Assembly (NCBI GenBank): GCA_038131595.1
Contig: JAYPPR010000008.1
Coordinates: 1,966,948-2,030,947, forward strand
Length of the DNA stretch: 64,000 bases
Source: UBA9926 sp038131595
GTDB taxonomy: Bacteria; Pseudomonadota; Gammaproteobacteria; Pseudomonadales; Azotimanducaceae
Direction of reading: 5' to 3'
Shown here: positions 45,667-54,973 of the stretch, piece by piece
Numbering within the stretch: position 1 is the stretch's first letter
Layout of the letters: each line of letters starts with the position of its first letter
Notes under the pieces: model-generated
Database searches by the model: none
Told to the model about the DNA's origin: nothing
The model's input: only the letters and a program-made list of their open reading frames with translations
Position numbers and translations under genes: made by a program

Positions 45667-45669
45667 TCT

Positions 45670-46536
45670 ATGCGAGGATATTCGAACCTGGTGACCAGTC
45701 ATCGCGATGCAGATCCTACCGACTGGATCAATGCGATCACCGCGGGCGGCGGTGTTTTCATCGAGGAATTTTTGTCGGATGCGGCGCTCGCTGACATCTC
45801 AAAAACGATCAAAGCGCGAGCAAGCGAGCATTTGTCTGGCAGCTCGGATCGATCGTCCTTTTGGCAGGGTTTTCATGGCGATCGGACGACGCGCTTCACG
45901 GGGTTGGGTCGGGACACGGAGTATTTCTTTGATCTGCTTGAGGATCCTTTATTTGGCACGGTCGCTGATGCGCTGCTGGAAGACAGTGGCAAAGGATATT
46001 GGCTCAATACTTGTCAGGCCATGATTATTGGCCCTGGAGAGCCTGCTCAAATCCTGCATCGAGACGGCGACAATTGGGCCAATGTGCAATCGGCGTTTTG
46101 GCCGAATAGCCCTGAACTCACGGTATCTATGATGATCGCGTTAGACGATGTCTGGCCAGCCTTGGGGTCTACACGGATCGTGCCGGGCAGCCATCGCTGG
46201 GAGGATTATAGAAGGCGTCCAACTCCTGATGAGGTCGTCGCCGGACACTTCAAGGCCGGCGATGCGCTGCTGTATACCGGATCGATGCTGCACGGCGGCG
46301 GCGCAAATGAAACGGTCGATCAACTGCGATGGGCGCTGCACCTGAGTGTCGTGGTGGGTTGGCTGACCCCGGAAGAGGCCATCACGCAGGAGTATCCGGC
46401 TGATCTGGTGCGAGGACGCTCAAATCGGGTGAAGCGTCTATTGGGGTACGAGAGCTTTGATGGTGCGCCCAAGTCAGGAGGGCGACTGTGGCTTAGGAAC
46501 TTTGAACGCTGGCGGTTAGACGAAGCGGATCGTTAA
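45670..46536 (+). CDS. Phytanoyl-CoA dioxygenase (PhyH) family protein, coupled to MATE transporter
   Basis: A 288-residue Fe(II)/2-oxoglutarate enzyme. The triad is His130-x-Asp132 in QILHRDGDNWANV and His208 in GSMLHGGGANET, with Arg in DQLRWALHLS as the likely cosubstrate ligand; GSTRIVPGSHRWEDY is the usual connecting strand. The ATG lies 3 bp after the MATE stop, and its ribosome binding site (GGAG) is inside the MATE gene, so the two are made together. Its stop codon overlaps that of the convergent second MATE gene in a shared TTAA. Possibly it hydroxylates a compound that is then exported; the substrate is unknown. Confidence 0.87.
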   Translation: MRGYSNLVTSHRDADPTDWINAITAGGGVFIEEFLSDAALADISKTIKARASEHLSGSSDRSSFWQGFHGDRTTRFTGLGRDTEYFFDLLEDPLFGTVADALLEDSGKGYWLNTCQAMIIGPGEPAQILHRDGDNWANVQSAFWPNSPELTVSMMIALDDVWPALGSTRIVPGSHRWEDYRRRPTPDEVVAGHFKAGDALLYTGSMLHGGGANETVDQLRWALHLSVVVGWLTPEEAITQEYPADLVRGRSNRVKRLLGYESFDGAPKSGGRLWLRNFERWRLDEADR

Positions 46537-47897
46537 CGCGTTAGTGCCAGGATTAACTCCTTATTTCGCGATACGTGGTGCAGCCGCAGGCTAAGTAAGA
46601 TGGCGGCCGAACCGACGCCCGCCGCCAAACCAATCCAAAACCCATAGACCTCCATGGGTGGGAAAAACCATCCGTAGCCCAGCGCGCAGCCCACAGGTAA
46701 CCCGATGACCCAGTAGCTCAGTAATGCGATGCGCATGGGTATCTGAGTGTCTTTGTATCCTCGAAGCACCCCCGCGGCAGTGGATTGTGCAGCATCGAAA
46801 AGCAGAAAAAATACAACGAATAGCAGTAGTTCGGCTGCCAGAGTCGCGACAGCGGTCTCTGTCGTGTAGAGCGCGACGAGCTGATGATTCAGAACGAAAA
46901 TCATGGCTGCACCAATCAGCGCAATCAGGAGCGTTCCTCCCATGGCAATAAGCGCGGTTTCTCTCGCATCGAGCAGTTCGCCTTGACCGATTCGGTAGCC
47001 AATGCGAATGGTTGCGGCCATCCCGAGTGCCATGGGGGGCATAAACAGCACGCCATTGATGTTCATCGAGATGTTGTGGGCAGCGACGACCTCAGATCCA
47101 AACCGGCCGAGTAAGAGCGTTGTGAATGAAAAGAGCCCCATCTCGGCAAATATCGTTGCACCAATGGGCATTCCAATGCGAAGCAGTTTGGATAAACGAG
47201 CAGAATCTGGCGCTGACCATCTTGTTCTCCAGCCGGTTGAGTTAAATCGCTTGCGCGTGACGACGATGATGATCAGACCAAGCTGAAACCACATGATGAT
47301 GGCTTGTGCCATACCAGCGCCGACGCCGCCGTGACCTTCGAAATCACCCACTCCATAGATAAAGAAATAATTTAGCGGAATTTTTAGCAGCAAAGCGGTG
47401 ACCGCAATGATCATCGCCGGCCGAGTAAAGCTCATTCCGTCGGCTAGGCACCGTAAAGAGAAAAAGATCATCAGCGCTGGAATGCCTAGTGAACTGTAGT
47501 CGAGGTAGGCCACTGAAATCGCCGCAGCAGGAGGATCGACATCGAGCAGCGCATAAACGGGGCCGATGCTACGTAATGTGATCATCGCCAAGAGTCCAGC
47601 GATCAGGGCAAGCCAGATCCCTTGCCGGACGGTCTCGCCAATCTCTGGATAGTTTTGCTCGCCATTGAGCTGGGAGATGGTGGGTGTGAGCGCTTGAAGG
47701 CAACCCATAAACAACATCATGACAGGCCACATTAAGCTGCCAGCAAGGGCGACACCCGCCAGATCAACGGCTCCATAGTGGCCCGCCATGACGGCATCGG
47801 TCACCCCCATTCCCATCTGGGCAAGCTGAGCTGTCATGAGCGGACCCGCAAGCAATGCGAGTCGTTTGAACTCCTGATAGCGAGTCAATTCAGCCAA
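46533..47897 (-). CDS. MATE family efflux transporter (second of two)
   Basis: A 454-residue NorM-like protein similar to the one at 44311: GPLMTAQLAQMGMGVTDAVMAGHYGAVDLAGVALAG, GMPIGATIFAEMGLFSFTTLLLGRFG and MALGMAATIRIGYRIGQGE. It has twelve predicted helices. It would export a cationic or neutral toxic metabolite in exchange for Na+ or H+. TTG 47897 is taken as the start, with GGAGA upstream. Its stop shares the sequence TTAA with the stop of the PhyH gene, a tail-to-tail overlap of three bases. Confidence 0.92.
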   Translation of the reverse strand: MAELTRYQEFKRLALLAGPLMTAQLAQMGMGVTDAVMAGHYGAVDLAGVALAGSLMWPVMMLFMGCLQALTPTISQLNGEQNYPEIGETVRQGIWLALIAGLLAMITLRSIGPVYALLDVDPPAAAISVAYLDYSSLGIPALMIFFSLRCLADGMSFTRPAMIIAVTALLLKIPLNYFFIYGVGDFEGHGGVGAGMAQAIIMWFQLGLIIIVVTRKRFNSTGWRTRWSAPDSARLSKLLRIGMPIGATIFAEMGLFSFTTLLLGRFGSEVVAAHNISMNINGVLFMPPMALGMAATIRIGYRIGQGELLDARETALIAMGGTLLIALIGAAMIFVLNHQLVALYTTETAVATLAAELLLFVVFFLLFDAAQSTAAGVLRGYKDTQIPMRIALLSYWVIGLPVGCALGYGWFFPPMEVYGFWIGLAAGVGSAAILLSLRLHHVSRNKELILALTR

Positions 47898-47990
47898 TAG
47901 GGTGTCTCCAGTGTAAGCAGCCGGGACTAAGCCAACGAGTACCAGATAATGCTTGGTACAGGGTCTGTTGCTAGGCCCCTTGTGGGGGCA

Positions 47991-48767
47991 CTACCGAGTG
48001 GTCGTCTGTCCGCCATCAACCGGAATCAGTTGCCCGGTGATAAAGCCAGAATCGTCAGACGCGAAGAACACCATGACGGGCGCCAGATCCTTGGTAGCAT
48101 CGCCGTAGGTCTGCCCGAGCGCAATGGATTGGTGATTCATCCAAAACGACGCCGTTTCTTCACTCGGGTTCATTCTCGACATGGCCTCGTGGTACATCGG
48201 GGTCGCAATGGCGGGCAAGATGGCGTTGACTCTGACGCCATCCTTTCCCCAAGCGCCCGCAGCTGAGCGCGTCCAAGAGTGGACGGCTCCCTTGGCTGCT
48301 GAATAGGCCACCGCGCCTGGCTCTGAGCGTTGACCGGATATCGATCCAAAATTGATGATCGAGCCTCCTCCTCCGACTTTCATATGGCGATGCGCGGCTT
48401 GGTTCGTCAGCATCGTGCCTCGAACATTGACCGCAAACATTCGATCCCACTCGCTCGCGCTGACAGTCGCCGGATCTGAGGCAGCTTGGATAGCGGCTGG
48501 ATGGGCGAGGACATGGAGCTCGCCGCCGAGCCATTCAACCGCTTCATCAAAGGCTGAATTAACCGAGTCTGCATCGGCAACGTCGACTGGGATAAAGGTT
48601 GCGGCATCCTGAACGAGTGCGCAGGCAGCGTCTGCAGCCTGCTGACCGGTCCCTTGGTCAATATCCATACCCACCACTTTTGCTCCGGCCCTAACGTAGG
48701 CAAGAAAGGTTGCTTCCCCCATGCCCCTGCCACAGCCTGTCACAATGATTTTCTTTCCCTCTAACAC
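47991..48767 (-). CDS. SDR family oxidoreductase
   Basis: A 258-residue classical short-chain dehydrogenase. The cofactor motif is IIVTGCGRGMGEATF, with Asp in VVGMDID favouring NAD(H) over NADP(H). The catalytic Ser is in INFGSISGQR and the Tyr-x-x-x-Lys pair in AYSAAKGAVH; the end VDGGQTTT is typical of FabG-like members. GTG 48767 has GGAGAGGAGA six to seven bases upstream; the ORF extends to 48803 without an equal signal. It is divergent from the Ddn-like gene. The substrate is unknown. Confidence 0.9.
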   Translation of the reverse strand: MLEGKKIIVTGCGRGMGEATFLAYVRAGAKVVGMDIDQGTGQQAADAACALVQDAATFIPVDVADADSVNSAFDEAVEWLGGELHVLAHPAAIQAASDPATVSASEWDRMFAVNVRGTMLTNQAAHRHMKVGGGGSIINFGSISGQRSEPGAVAYSAAKGAVHSWTRSAAGAWGKDGVRVNAILPAIATPMYHEAMSRMNPSEETASFWMNHQSIALGQTYGDATKDLAPVMVFFASDDSGFITGQLIPVDGGQTTTR

Positions 48768-48909
48768 GCGCGATCTCCTCTCCTGACATTTGGATGATGG
48801 CACAGTGTTTCAATACGCACACCTAGTTAAACGCTGCTTGCGATCCAGCGGTGGATCAGCCATCTTGGTCTATCAACGACTAATCAAAAGCAAGGTCAAG
48901 GGGTCGCGC

Positions 48910-49335
48910 ATGGATATGCAGGCGTTTAATGAGCAAATTATTGAGGAGTTCCGAGCGAACGGCGGGAAAGTGGCCATGTTCGCAGAGCACCCTATGGTGA
49001 TTCTTCATACGGTGGGCGCTAAGTCGGGAGCTGTCAGGTTGATTCCACTGGTGCTCACAGAATCGGACGACGAGCGAATCTTGTTTGCATCGTTTGCGGG
49101 CGCTAAAAAAGATCCAGCTTGGGTGCACAACCTTCGTGCAACGCCCGAGATAAAGATCGAACTGGCGGACGGCGCGTTTATGGCGAATATCGAAGAGTGT
49201 TCCACTGAGGAAGCGGCGAGCAGAGTCGCGCATCAGGTCACAGTGTCCGAACAATTTAAGGCCTATGTTGAATCTGCCCATCCTCGCGCGATTCCCGTTT
49301 TCAAAATTCACGTTTTGCAGCCTGCAGGGCATTAG
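48910..49335 (+). CDS. Ddn-like nitroreductase/deazaflavin-dependent family protein
   Basis: A 141-residue split beta-barrel protein of the family that includes mycobacterial Ddn. Visible family features are FNEQIIEEFRANGGKV at the N-terminus, MVILHTVGAKSG and RLIPLVLTESDDERILFASFAGAKKDPAWVHNLRATPEIKIEL. Actinobacterial members bind F420; proteobacterial members may use another flavin or quinone, so the cofactor is open. ATG 48910 gives the usual family length; an in-frame start at 48790 would add 40 unrelated residues. The NhaC antiporter starts 4 bp after its stop, so the two are coupled. Confidence 0.85.
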   Translation: MDMQAFNEQIIEEFRANGGKVAMFAEHPMVILHTVGAKSGAVRLIPLVLTESDDERILFASFAGAKKDPAWVHNLRATPEIKIELADGAFMANIEECSTEEAASRVAHQVTVSEQFKAYVESAHPRAIPVFKIHVLQPAGH

Positions 49336-49339
49336 TCCC

Positions 49340-50806
49340 ATGCAAGAAGAATCTAGACTAGCCGAGGCAGCTTCAGACGTGACGCCAGGTTTCACAGTGG
49401 TCCTTCTTCCGGTACTCGGGCTCCTGGTCATGATCTTAGGCGGGTTAGTCGTGCCTCCATTGCTCCTTGATCAGAGCCAGATTTCCCTAGAGTTGGTATT
49501 CGTGACGTCCGCTGTGTTTGCGATCGTGGTGTTGAGACTCGCTGGCGTGAGTTGGGAGAGAATGCAGCAGTCCGTAATGGCGAGGATGGATGCGGCCATG
49601 CCCGCGTTCTTCATACTTCTGTTTATCGGTGTGCTGATTGGGACTTGGATGCTGTCGGGTACGATTCCCATGCTGGTTTACTATGGCTTGACCTTGGTGA
49701 ATCCCGAGACCTTCTATCTAGTTGCGTTCTTGATTCCTGTTGTGTTTTCCAGTTTGACAGGCACCAGTTATGGGTCAGCAGGAACCATTGGTGTGGTACT
49801 CATCAGTATCGCTAGCGCAATGAATGCAGATCTTGGTGTGACCGCAGGTGCGATCATTGGCGGTGCCTATTTCGGGGACAAGCTGTCGCCGCTATCAGAC
49901 ACGACCAATCTAGCGGCCATCGCTTGTGATGTGGATTTATATGGGCATATTCAGTCGATGCTTTACACCACTGTGCCCTCAGCGATGATTGCCGCTTGTG
50001 TCTTCACCTATCTTGGAATGGCGACTGAGCTAGCGGCGGTTCCAGAGCAAGTAGAAATTGATCAATTAATGGCAGGGATCTCGGGGTTGTTTGAGTTCAG
50101 CTGGCTCTTACTGTTGCCTCCCGTGATCGTTCTGGCTGGAAGTTTAATGCGACAGCCCGCATTGCCCACGTTGCTCGTTTCGATATTCGCAGCTGCTCTG
50201 CTTGCCGTGCTGATGCAGCCTTACTCCGTTTTTGAATTGGGTGCAGCGGTTCGTAGTGGCTTTAGTCTCGACGCGATGGCTCCTCAGGTGGAACAGACGG
50301 AGGGGCTTGCTGCGCTGATGAATCGGGGCGGGGTATACAGTATGGCCGAACCTATTTTTATCGCCTTTTTTGTCTTCTTTTATGTCGGCGTAGTGGATGC
50401 AGTCTCAGCGATTCCCCGCGTGATTAGGGCGCTGCTCACCTGGAGCCGATCGGTGACTAGCACCGCATTGACCGCGCTCTTTGCAACCGGCGCAGTCAAT
50501 GCACTAACAAGCAATCAATACGCCACGAGCTTCATTGTGGGTGATGCCTTTAGGCGTCAGTTTGATGAGCGTGGCATTGATCGACGAGTTCTGTCGCGCT
50601 CCCTTGAGGATTACGGCACCATGCTGGAGAGCCTAGTACCCTGGACGACAACCACACTCTTCATGGTGGCAACCCTAGGGGTTGCTTGGGAAGACTACGT
50701 TCGCTGGCAGATCTTGTCTCTTGCCAACCTTGCGGTAGCGCCATTACTGCTCGCGCTTGGCGTTGGAATGTTTAAATCGGCTAAGCGCGGGAACCATTCA
50801 GCGTAG
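49340..50806 (+). CDS. NhaC family Na+/H+ antiporter
   Basis: A 488-residue membrane protein with about 11-12 hydrophobic segments. Family motifs include FILLFIGVLIGTWMLSGTIPMLVYYGL, TGTSYGSAGTIGVVLISI, GGAYFGDKLSPLSDTTNLAA and SNQYATSFIVGDAF. NhaC proteins exchange Na+ for H+, or in relatives import or exchange organic solutes such as malate/lactate. ATG 49340 lies 4 bp after the Ddn-like gene's stop; an in-frame start at 49265 would overlap that gene by 70 bp. The coupling to a redox protein is unusual. Confidence 0.9.
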   Translation: MQEESRLAEAASDVTPGFTVVLLPVLGLLVMILGGLVVPPLLLDQSQISLELVFVTSAVFAIVVLRLAGVSWERMQQSVMARMDAAMPAFFILLFIGVLIGTWMLSGTIPMLVYYGLTLVNPETFYLVAFLIPVVFSSLTGTSYGSAGTIGVVLISIASAMNADLGVTAGAIIGGAYFGDKLSPLSDTTNLAAIACDVDLYGHIQSMLYTTVPSAMIAACVFTYLGMATELAAVPEQVEIDQLMAGISGLFEFSWLLLLPPVIVLAGSLMRQPALPTLLVSIFAAALLAVLMQPYSVFELGAAVRSGFSLDAMAPQVEQTEGLAALMNRGGVYSMAEPIFIAFFVFFYVGVVDAVSAIPRVIRALLTWSRSVTSTALTALFATGAVNALTSNQYATSFIVGDAFRRQFDERGIDRRVLSRSLEDYGTMLESLVPWTTTTLFMVATLGVAWEDYVRWQILSLANLAVAPLLLALGVGMFKSAKRGNHSA

Positions 50807-50810
50807 TCTG

Positions 50811-53036
50811 TTAATTCAATACATCGAGCGTGTGAGAGTACTTCACGATCCACTCTTTGCGTTTCTCTCTGAACATGCCCACATCGTCGTCCCGGGTCTC
50901 GTTGTACACGAGGTAAAAGCCAGCGTCCGCAGAGGTTAACCAGGCAAACCGGAAATTAGTTGCAAGCACTTCCGTGCTGTCGTTGTATTGCAACAGGGCT
51001 TGGAGCGAGATTTTCGGCGAGAACGAGTAAGTCATTCTTAGCGAACCGACGTTAATGGTGAACGCATCGGGTTCGTTCAAGAGTTTCAAGCGGTTGTAGG
51101 TCCAGGCGAGCGATGCATTGAAGGTCTCTCCGATTCGATAGCGGACTTTAGGCGAGACCTGAACTCGATCTCCGCCGAAAAGCCCGCCAATCTTCGAGGT
51201 CACATTCATCGACAAGGGAGCGCCCTGGTCAGTGATCAAAACCAGTTGTAACTCCTCATCATCGTACTCGCCGTCCTGCACGAATTTTCCGGGGGCTAGC
51301 GCAAAAGGTTCTCGTACGCCTTCGTGAAGAAAGTTAACCCCTGTGTGAATTTCGAACCCTGATTTCCACTCCCAATGTTGGTCAACATGTAAAAAACCGG
51401 TTTCATAGAAATCGTCGCCGCCCCAGTAGCCTCGATACGCAATGTGAGGTCTCAGCTCGTGCATGCTGTCCCAATCGCTATTGCGGTTCCGATAGAGCGC
51501 GAATAGATCCACTTTGGTGAAGTCTCGCCGGCGTAAAAATCCAACCTCTGGATTGAAATTTTTCCCTACCTGGGTCACGCCTCCGCGGAAAGACCAAGCC
51601 TCGGAACTATAGTCACCCTGGAGCTGAAATGCGGTGTCATCTCCGTCAAGGTCTGGAGAATCGGTTTTGGCAAGGAAGCCGGAAAGACGGCCATCTGCAC
51701 CAATGCCTAGCCTTCCATCGATGGCATAGGTCCGGTTGTAGTCATCGGCTCCTGGGTTCATTAGGTCATCGGCTTCTTTGTTGACGACTAGAAAACCCAG
51801 GCTCGAGCGGTTGGCGAATTCTTGGTTCACCCGAGCGACAGTGAAATCGGTTTGTCCAGCTGCGCCAGCAACAGCGTCCGCTTGCATATGCAAGAAGCCA
51901 ACATTGGTTGAGCTACCCACTTTTCCTGATAAACGAGCGCCGGCTTTGATCGGAATTTGGCTGCCGTTTGACGCAATACCAATTCTTCGGCTGAAGAAGA
52001 GCTCCACTTCACGAGGGACGCCCACTGCGAACTGACCAGCGTTTTCGAGGAAGAAAGGGCGCTGTTCGGGTAGGAACAAGCTGAAGCGGTCTAAGTTAAT
52101 TTGAAACTCGTCCACTTCGACTTGAGCGAAATCGGTGTTGTAGGTGACATCGAGCGTCAAGCTAGGTGTGACGCTGTATTTCATATCGAACCCGACCTCT
52201 TGATCACTTGACCCATCGATCATATTGCCGCTGCTGCGGCGAGCGAGGGCATAGGGGGTGATTTTGAGGTTTCGTTGCGCGGGCGTTTCGATACTGGTGA
52301 CGCGCCCTGCATCCGCAATTCGGAAGAGGTCATACTGACGGTCAATTGGGGACCAGAATGCGACCTCGTTGTTTCTTCGGATATTCCTTTGGAAGTTAAA
52401 TCCCCAGGTCTGCGCGGTCTGGCTGCTGTACCGAAGCGATTTAAAGGGAATTTCAAACTCGGCCGACCACCCAAAATCGCCTGTTTGGGTTTTGACTTGC
52501 CAATTGGTGTCCCAATTTAAATTGAAGCCGCCTCCGCCGGAGCCGAATGCGCCGCTGCCTTCCTTGGTGACTTGGCCGTCGTATTCGATGCCGGCAGGAT
52601 TGGTGCCGAAAACGAAGCCGTTCTGTTGATCGAGATAGCTGTCGATGAGGATCGTAAAGCTGTCAGTGTCCTCAAGGTCAGCATCTCTGCGACTGTCGGA
52701 GACAATGATGCCCTCTGGGTTCGTGTCATAACAAATGACGCCGATATATAAGGCACGGTCGGTGTAGCCGATGAATACTTCGGTCTTTTGGCTGGCAGGT
52801 GATCCCTCTACCGGGCGTTGTTGCCAGAATTGATTGATGTTGGTGGTTTTCCACGCTGGGTCGTTCAGCACATCGCCGTCAAGGCTCGGGCGGGTTTCGA
52901 GTGCCACTGCCTCAGCAGTTGGTGCTGCATTCGAAGGGAGGCTGATCAGGCCGGCAATGAGTGCGCAGAGGCAGGCAAGTGCCTTTGTGTAGGTATGAGC
53001 CGTGAGCAAGCGCGATTCCAGACTGTCATTGTTCAA
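50811..53036 (-). CDS. DUF5916-type outer-membrane protein with N-terminal CBM9-like domain
   Basis: About 741 residues. A Sec signal (LACLCALIAGLISLPSNAAP) is followed by a CBM9-like sugar-binding fold (TRPSLDGDVLNDPAWKT, VFIGYTDRALYIGVICYDTNPEGI, DTDSFTILIDSYLDQQNGFVFG, FGWSAEFEIPFKSLRYS). The C-terminal ~500 residues alternate hydrophobic and polar residues with many aromatics, as in an outer-membrane beta-barrel, and end in short strands. The family is common in marine bacteria and its role is unproven; binding or import of glycans is suggested. Only non-ATG starts exist; TTG 53036 with a GGGGGA box upstream is preferred over TTG 53051. Confidence 0.87.
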   Translation of the reverse strand: MNNDSLESRLLTAHTYTKALACLCALIAGLISLPSNAAPTAEAVALETRPSLDGDVLNDPAWKTTNINQFWQQRPVEGSPASQKTEVFIGYTDRALYIGVICYDTNPEGIIVSDSRRDADLEDTDSFTILIDSYLDQQNGFVFGTNPAGIEYDGQVTKEGSGAFGSGGGGFNLNWDTNWQVKTQTGDFGWSAEFEIPFKSLRYSSQTAQTWGFNFQRNIRRNNEVAFWSPIDRQYDLFRIADAGRVTSIETPAQRNLKITPYALARRSSGNMIDGSSDQEVGFDMKYSVTPSLTLDVTYNTDFAQVEVDEFQINLDRFSLFLPEQRPFFLENAGQFAVGVPREVELFFSRRIGIASNGSQIPIKAGARLSGKVGSSTNVGFLHMQADAVAGAAGQTDFTVARVNQEFANRSSLGFLVVNKEADDLMNPGADDYNRTYAIDGRLGIGADGRLSGFLAKTDSPDLDGDDTAFQLQGDYSSEAWSFRGGVTQVGKNFNPEVGFLRRRDFTKVDLFALYRNRNSDWDSMHELRPHIAYRGYWGGDDFYETGFLHVDQHWEWKSGFEIHTGVNFLHEGVREPFALAPGKFVQDGEYDDEELQLVLITDQGAPLSMNVTSKIGGLFGGDRVQVSPKVRYRIGETFNASLAWTYNRLKLLNEPDAFTINVGSLRMTYSFSPKISLQALLQYNDSTEVLATNFRFAWLTSADAGFYLVYNETRDDDVGMFREKRKEWIVKYSHTLDVLN

Positions 53037-53183
53037 CCTACATTCCCCCAATACCCAAACGAACCGGCGGCAAGGATATCAAAGGCGAGCTCGCCTGAAT
53101 AGCAAACGGAATATCAATATAACCATTTGTGTAGCTTTAGCTTTAGCAAGAGCTAGAGTAGCTTGGCTATCGCTTTCTCGCAG

Positions 53184-53633
53184 CTAGTCGCCCAGATAGG
53201 CCCAGCACTCAAGCTCAACGGCCGCACCTAAGGCTAAACCGTCAGCACCGAAGGCAGATCGAGCGGGTTTGGGACCAGGGAAGTAGGTCACATAGATCTC
53301 GTTGAATTTTCCCCACTCGCTGATTTCGTCGACCATGACGGTACACTTCACGATGTCTTCGAGCCCTGCCCCTTGGCCAGCCAGTATATTTTCGATGTTG
53401 CGCATGATCTGGTGGGTTTCAGGGACGATGCCACCCTCGACCAGCCCGTTTTCTCCGATCCCAAGTTGGCCGGAGAGAATGAGCATGTCATTGACTTTGA
53501 CTGCTTGAGAATAGGGAGCTTGCCTGGCCGCTTCGGTGTCGGGATTAATAAAATCAGGGTTGGCGACACTGGCTTCTATCCATAGCGCACAGAAGATAAG
53601 TCCAACACCGAATGATCGAAGCAAACTATTCAT
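53184..53633 (-). CDS. RidA family protein with signal peptide
   Basis: A 149-residue RidA/YjgF fold protein. The first ~24 residues, NSLLRSFGVGLIFCALWIEA followed by SVANPD, form a signal peptide, so it should act in the periplasm, unlike cytosolic RidA. The core has APYSQAVKVNDMLILSGQLG, VPETHQIMRNIENILAGQG, VKCTVMVDEISEW and PARSAFGADGLALGAAVELECWAYLGD, with the Arg of PARSAF and the Glu of VELECWA at the usual active-site positions. RidA hydrolyses reactive enamines/imines such as 2-aminoacrylate made by PLP enzymes. The Tat-exported aminotransferase at 8655 is a possible periplasmic partner. ATG 53633 has GGGGAA upstream. Confidence 0.88.
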   Translation of the reverse strand: MNSLLRSFGVGLIFCALWIEASVANPDFINPDTEAARQAPYSQAVKVNDMLILSGQLGIGENGLVEGGIVPETHQIMRNIENILAGQGAGLEDIVKCTVMVDEISEWGKFNEIYVTYFPGPKPARSAFGADGLALGAAVELECWAYLGD

Positions 53634-54074
53634 AGCAATTCCCCGGTTAATGACTGGTACCGCTATCGTCTCATTCCGGTACCGGATAAGGAAGAGCCGT
53701 CACGGCGTGGGCAGGGCGAGCAGCTAGGGCCAATCGGGGTTGCGGTTTCAAATTGGGACGCGCTCCTATGAAGCTCCTATGAAAGAGGTAGCCCCTTTTT
53801 GAAAAATGTGCGGTTGTCCATCAATCATGATTGAGGGAAAAGACGGTTTCGTGGTGTTGAACTAAATCGTCTACTCAAGCTGAACTAAGATGAGGGTTAA
53901 GATGAAGTCTTGTCAGAGTGCTACGTGGGCGCCTTTCAAGAAGTCTTGGGGAAGGGATGTTTAGACAGATTAGGGAAGAGCTGCCCGGAGAGACGCGGCA
54001 AGAAGATTAAGGCGGCGCGTCCAGGGCAGTCCTTTAAAGGTTTTCGGTTGGAGTCTTTGGGTTGGAGTGTTGGT
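53634..54074. other. Intergenic spacer, no recognised gene
   Basis: About 440 bp between the divergently transcribed RidA and VanX-like genes. GCTCCTATGAA is directly repeated at 53762-53772 and 53773-53783. The frame of the downstream gene is open from 53910, but that extension is highly basic and lies in front of a good signal peptide, so I treat it as non-coding. No tRNA or terminator is seen. Confidence 0.55.
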
Positions 54075-54824
54075 ATGAAAGCGGTATTGGTTATCGTGTT
54101 CGTTGGGTGTGTATCTCTTCATGGCCTTGGCGATGAATTAGTGCCTGACGCCTTTATCGACGTACGAACGATTGCGCCGGATATTCAGTTAGAAATGCGT
54201 TATGTGACGGATGACAATTTCGTTGGAGCCCCTGTGGATGGGTATCTGGATCCCATCTGTTATCTAGCGCGTCCAGCGGCCTCCGCCTTGGCGAAAGTGC
54301 AGGAAGCCGTTCAGAGTGACGGTTACGGGTTGGTGATGTTCGACTGTTATCGGCCGCAACGGGCGGTAAATCACTTTGTCAGATGGTCTGAGGGTAAGGA
54401 TGCCGCGACCAAGCAGCAGTACTTCCCCGATCTTGATCAATCTCAGTTGTTCGAATTGGGATACATCGCTAAACGCTCCGGACACAGTCGGGGTGCGACG
54501 GTGGATGTCGGACTTCTAAAGCTGAGCAGCAACCATTCGAGTGATGACCTTGGTCGAGAAAGACCTACAAAGTGTCAGCATCGATTTGAGCGCTCGAAGG
54601 CCGAGGGGCATGTGGACTTTGGGTCTGATTACGACTGTTTTGATGCGATGAGCCATACGGCCAGTCAGGAGGTCAGCCAGCACGCGATCACAAATCGTCG
54701 ATACCTAGTCGAAGTGATGGCTCGGTTTGGATTCGAAAACTACGATAAAGAGTGGTGGCACTTCACTTATCGGCCTGAGCCATTTCCTGAGACCTACTTC
54801 GATTTTCCTATTATTAATGAGTAG
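54075..54824 (+). CDS. M15 family D-Ala-D-Ala dipeptidase (VanX/DdpX-like)
   Basis: A 249-residue protein with a signal peptide (MKAVLVIVFVGCVSLHGLGD). Zinc-peptidase motifs of the M15D group are intact: VMFDCYRPQRAVNHF, the SGHSRGATVDVGL metal-binding His/Asp pair, and the catalytic/metal Glu and His in KEWWHFTYR. It would hydrolyse D-alanyl-D-alanine in the periplasm, probably for peptidoglycan recycling rather than glycopeptide resistance in a Gram-negative. No VanH/VanA-like genes adjoin it. ATG 54075 has GGAG upstream. Confidence 0.9.
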   Translation: MKAVLVIVFVGCVSLHGLGDELVPDAFIDVRTIAPDIQLEMRYVTDDNFVGAPVDGYLDPICYLARPAASALAKVQEAVQSDGYGLVMFDCYRPQRAVNHFVRWSEGKDAATKQQYFPDLDQSQLFELGYIAKRSGHSRGATVDVGLLKLSSNHSSDDLGRERPTKCQHRFERSKAEGHVDFGSDYDCFDAMSHTASQEVSQHAITNRRYLVEVMARFGFENYDKEWWHFTYRPEPFPETYFDFPIINE

Positions 54825-54973
54825 TCTGTGATGCTCAGTTATTCGGGTACCACGGGGAGAACTCCCGTCACGGAAAGTCGTCGGGACAGGTAGTAGAGGT
54901 GCGGTGCGAAACCCGCCAGATGCGCCAGTGGCGCGGTATGATAGATAGAGGAAGGTAGCCGAGCACTCGCTTT

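Noticed and set aside
53910..54074. N-terminal extension of the VanX-like protein
   Set aside because: The extension is strongly basic and precedes a clear signal peptide that starts at ATG 54075 with GGAG upstream, so it is unlikely to be translated.
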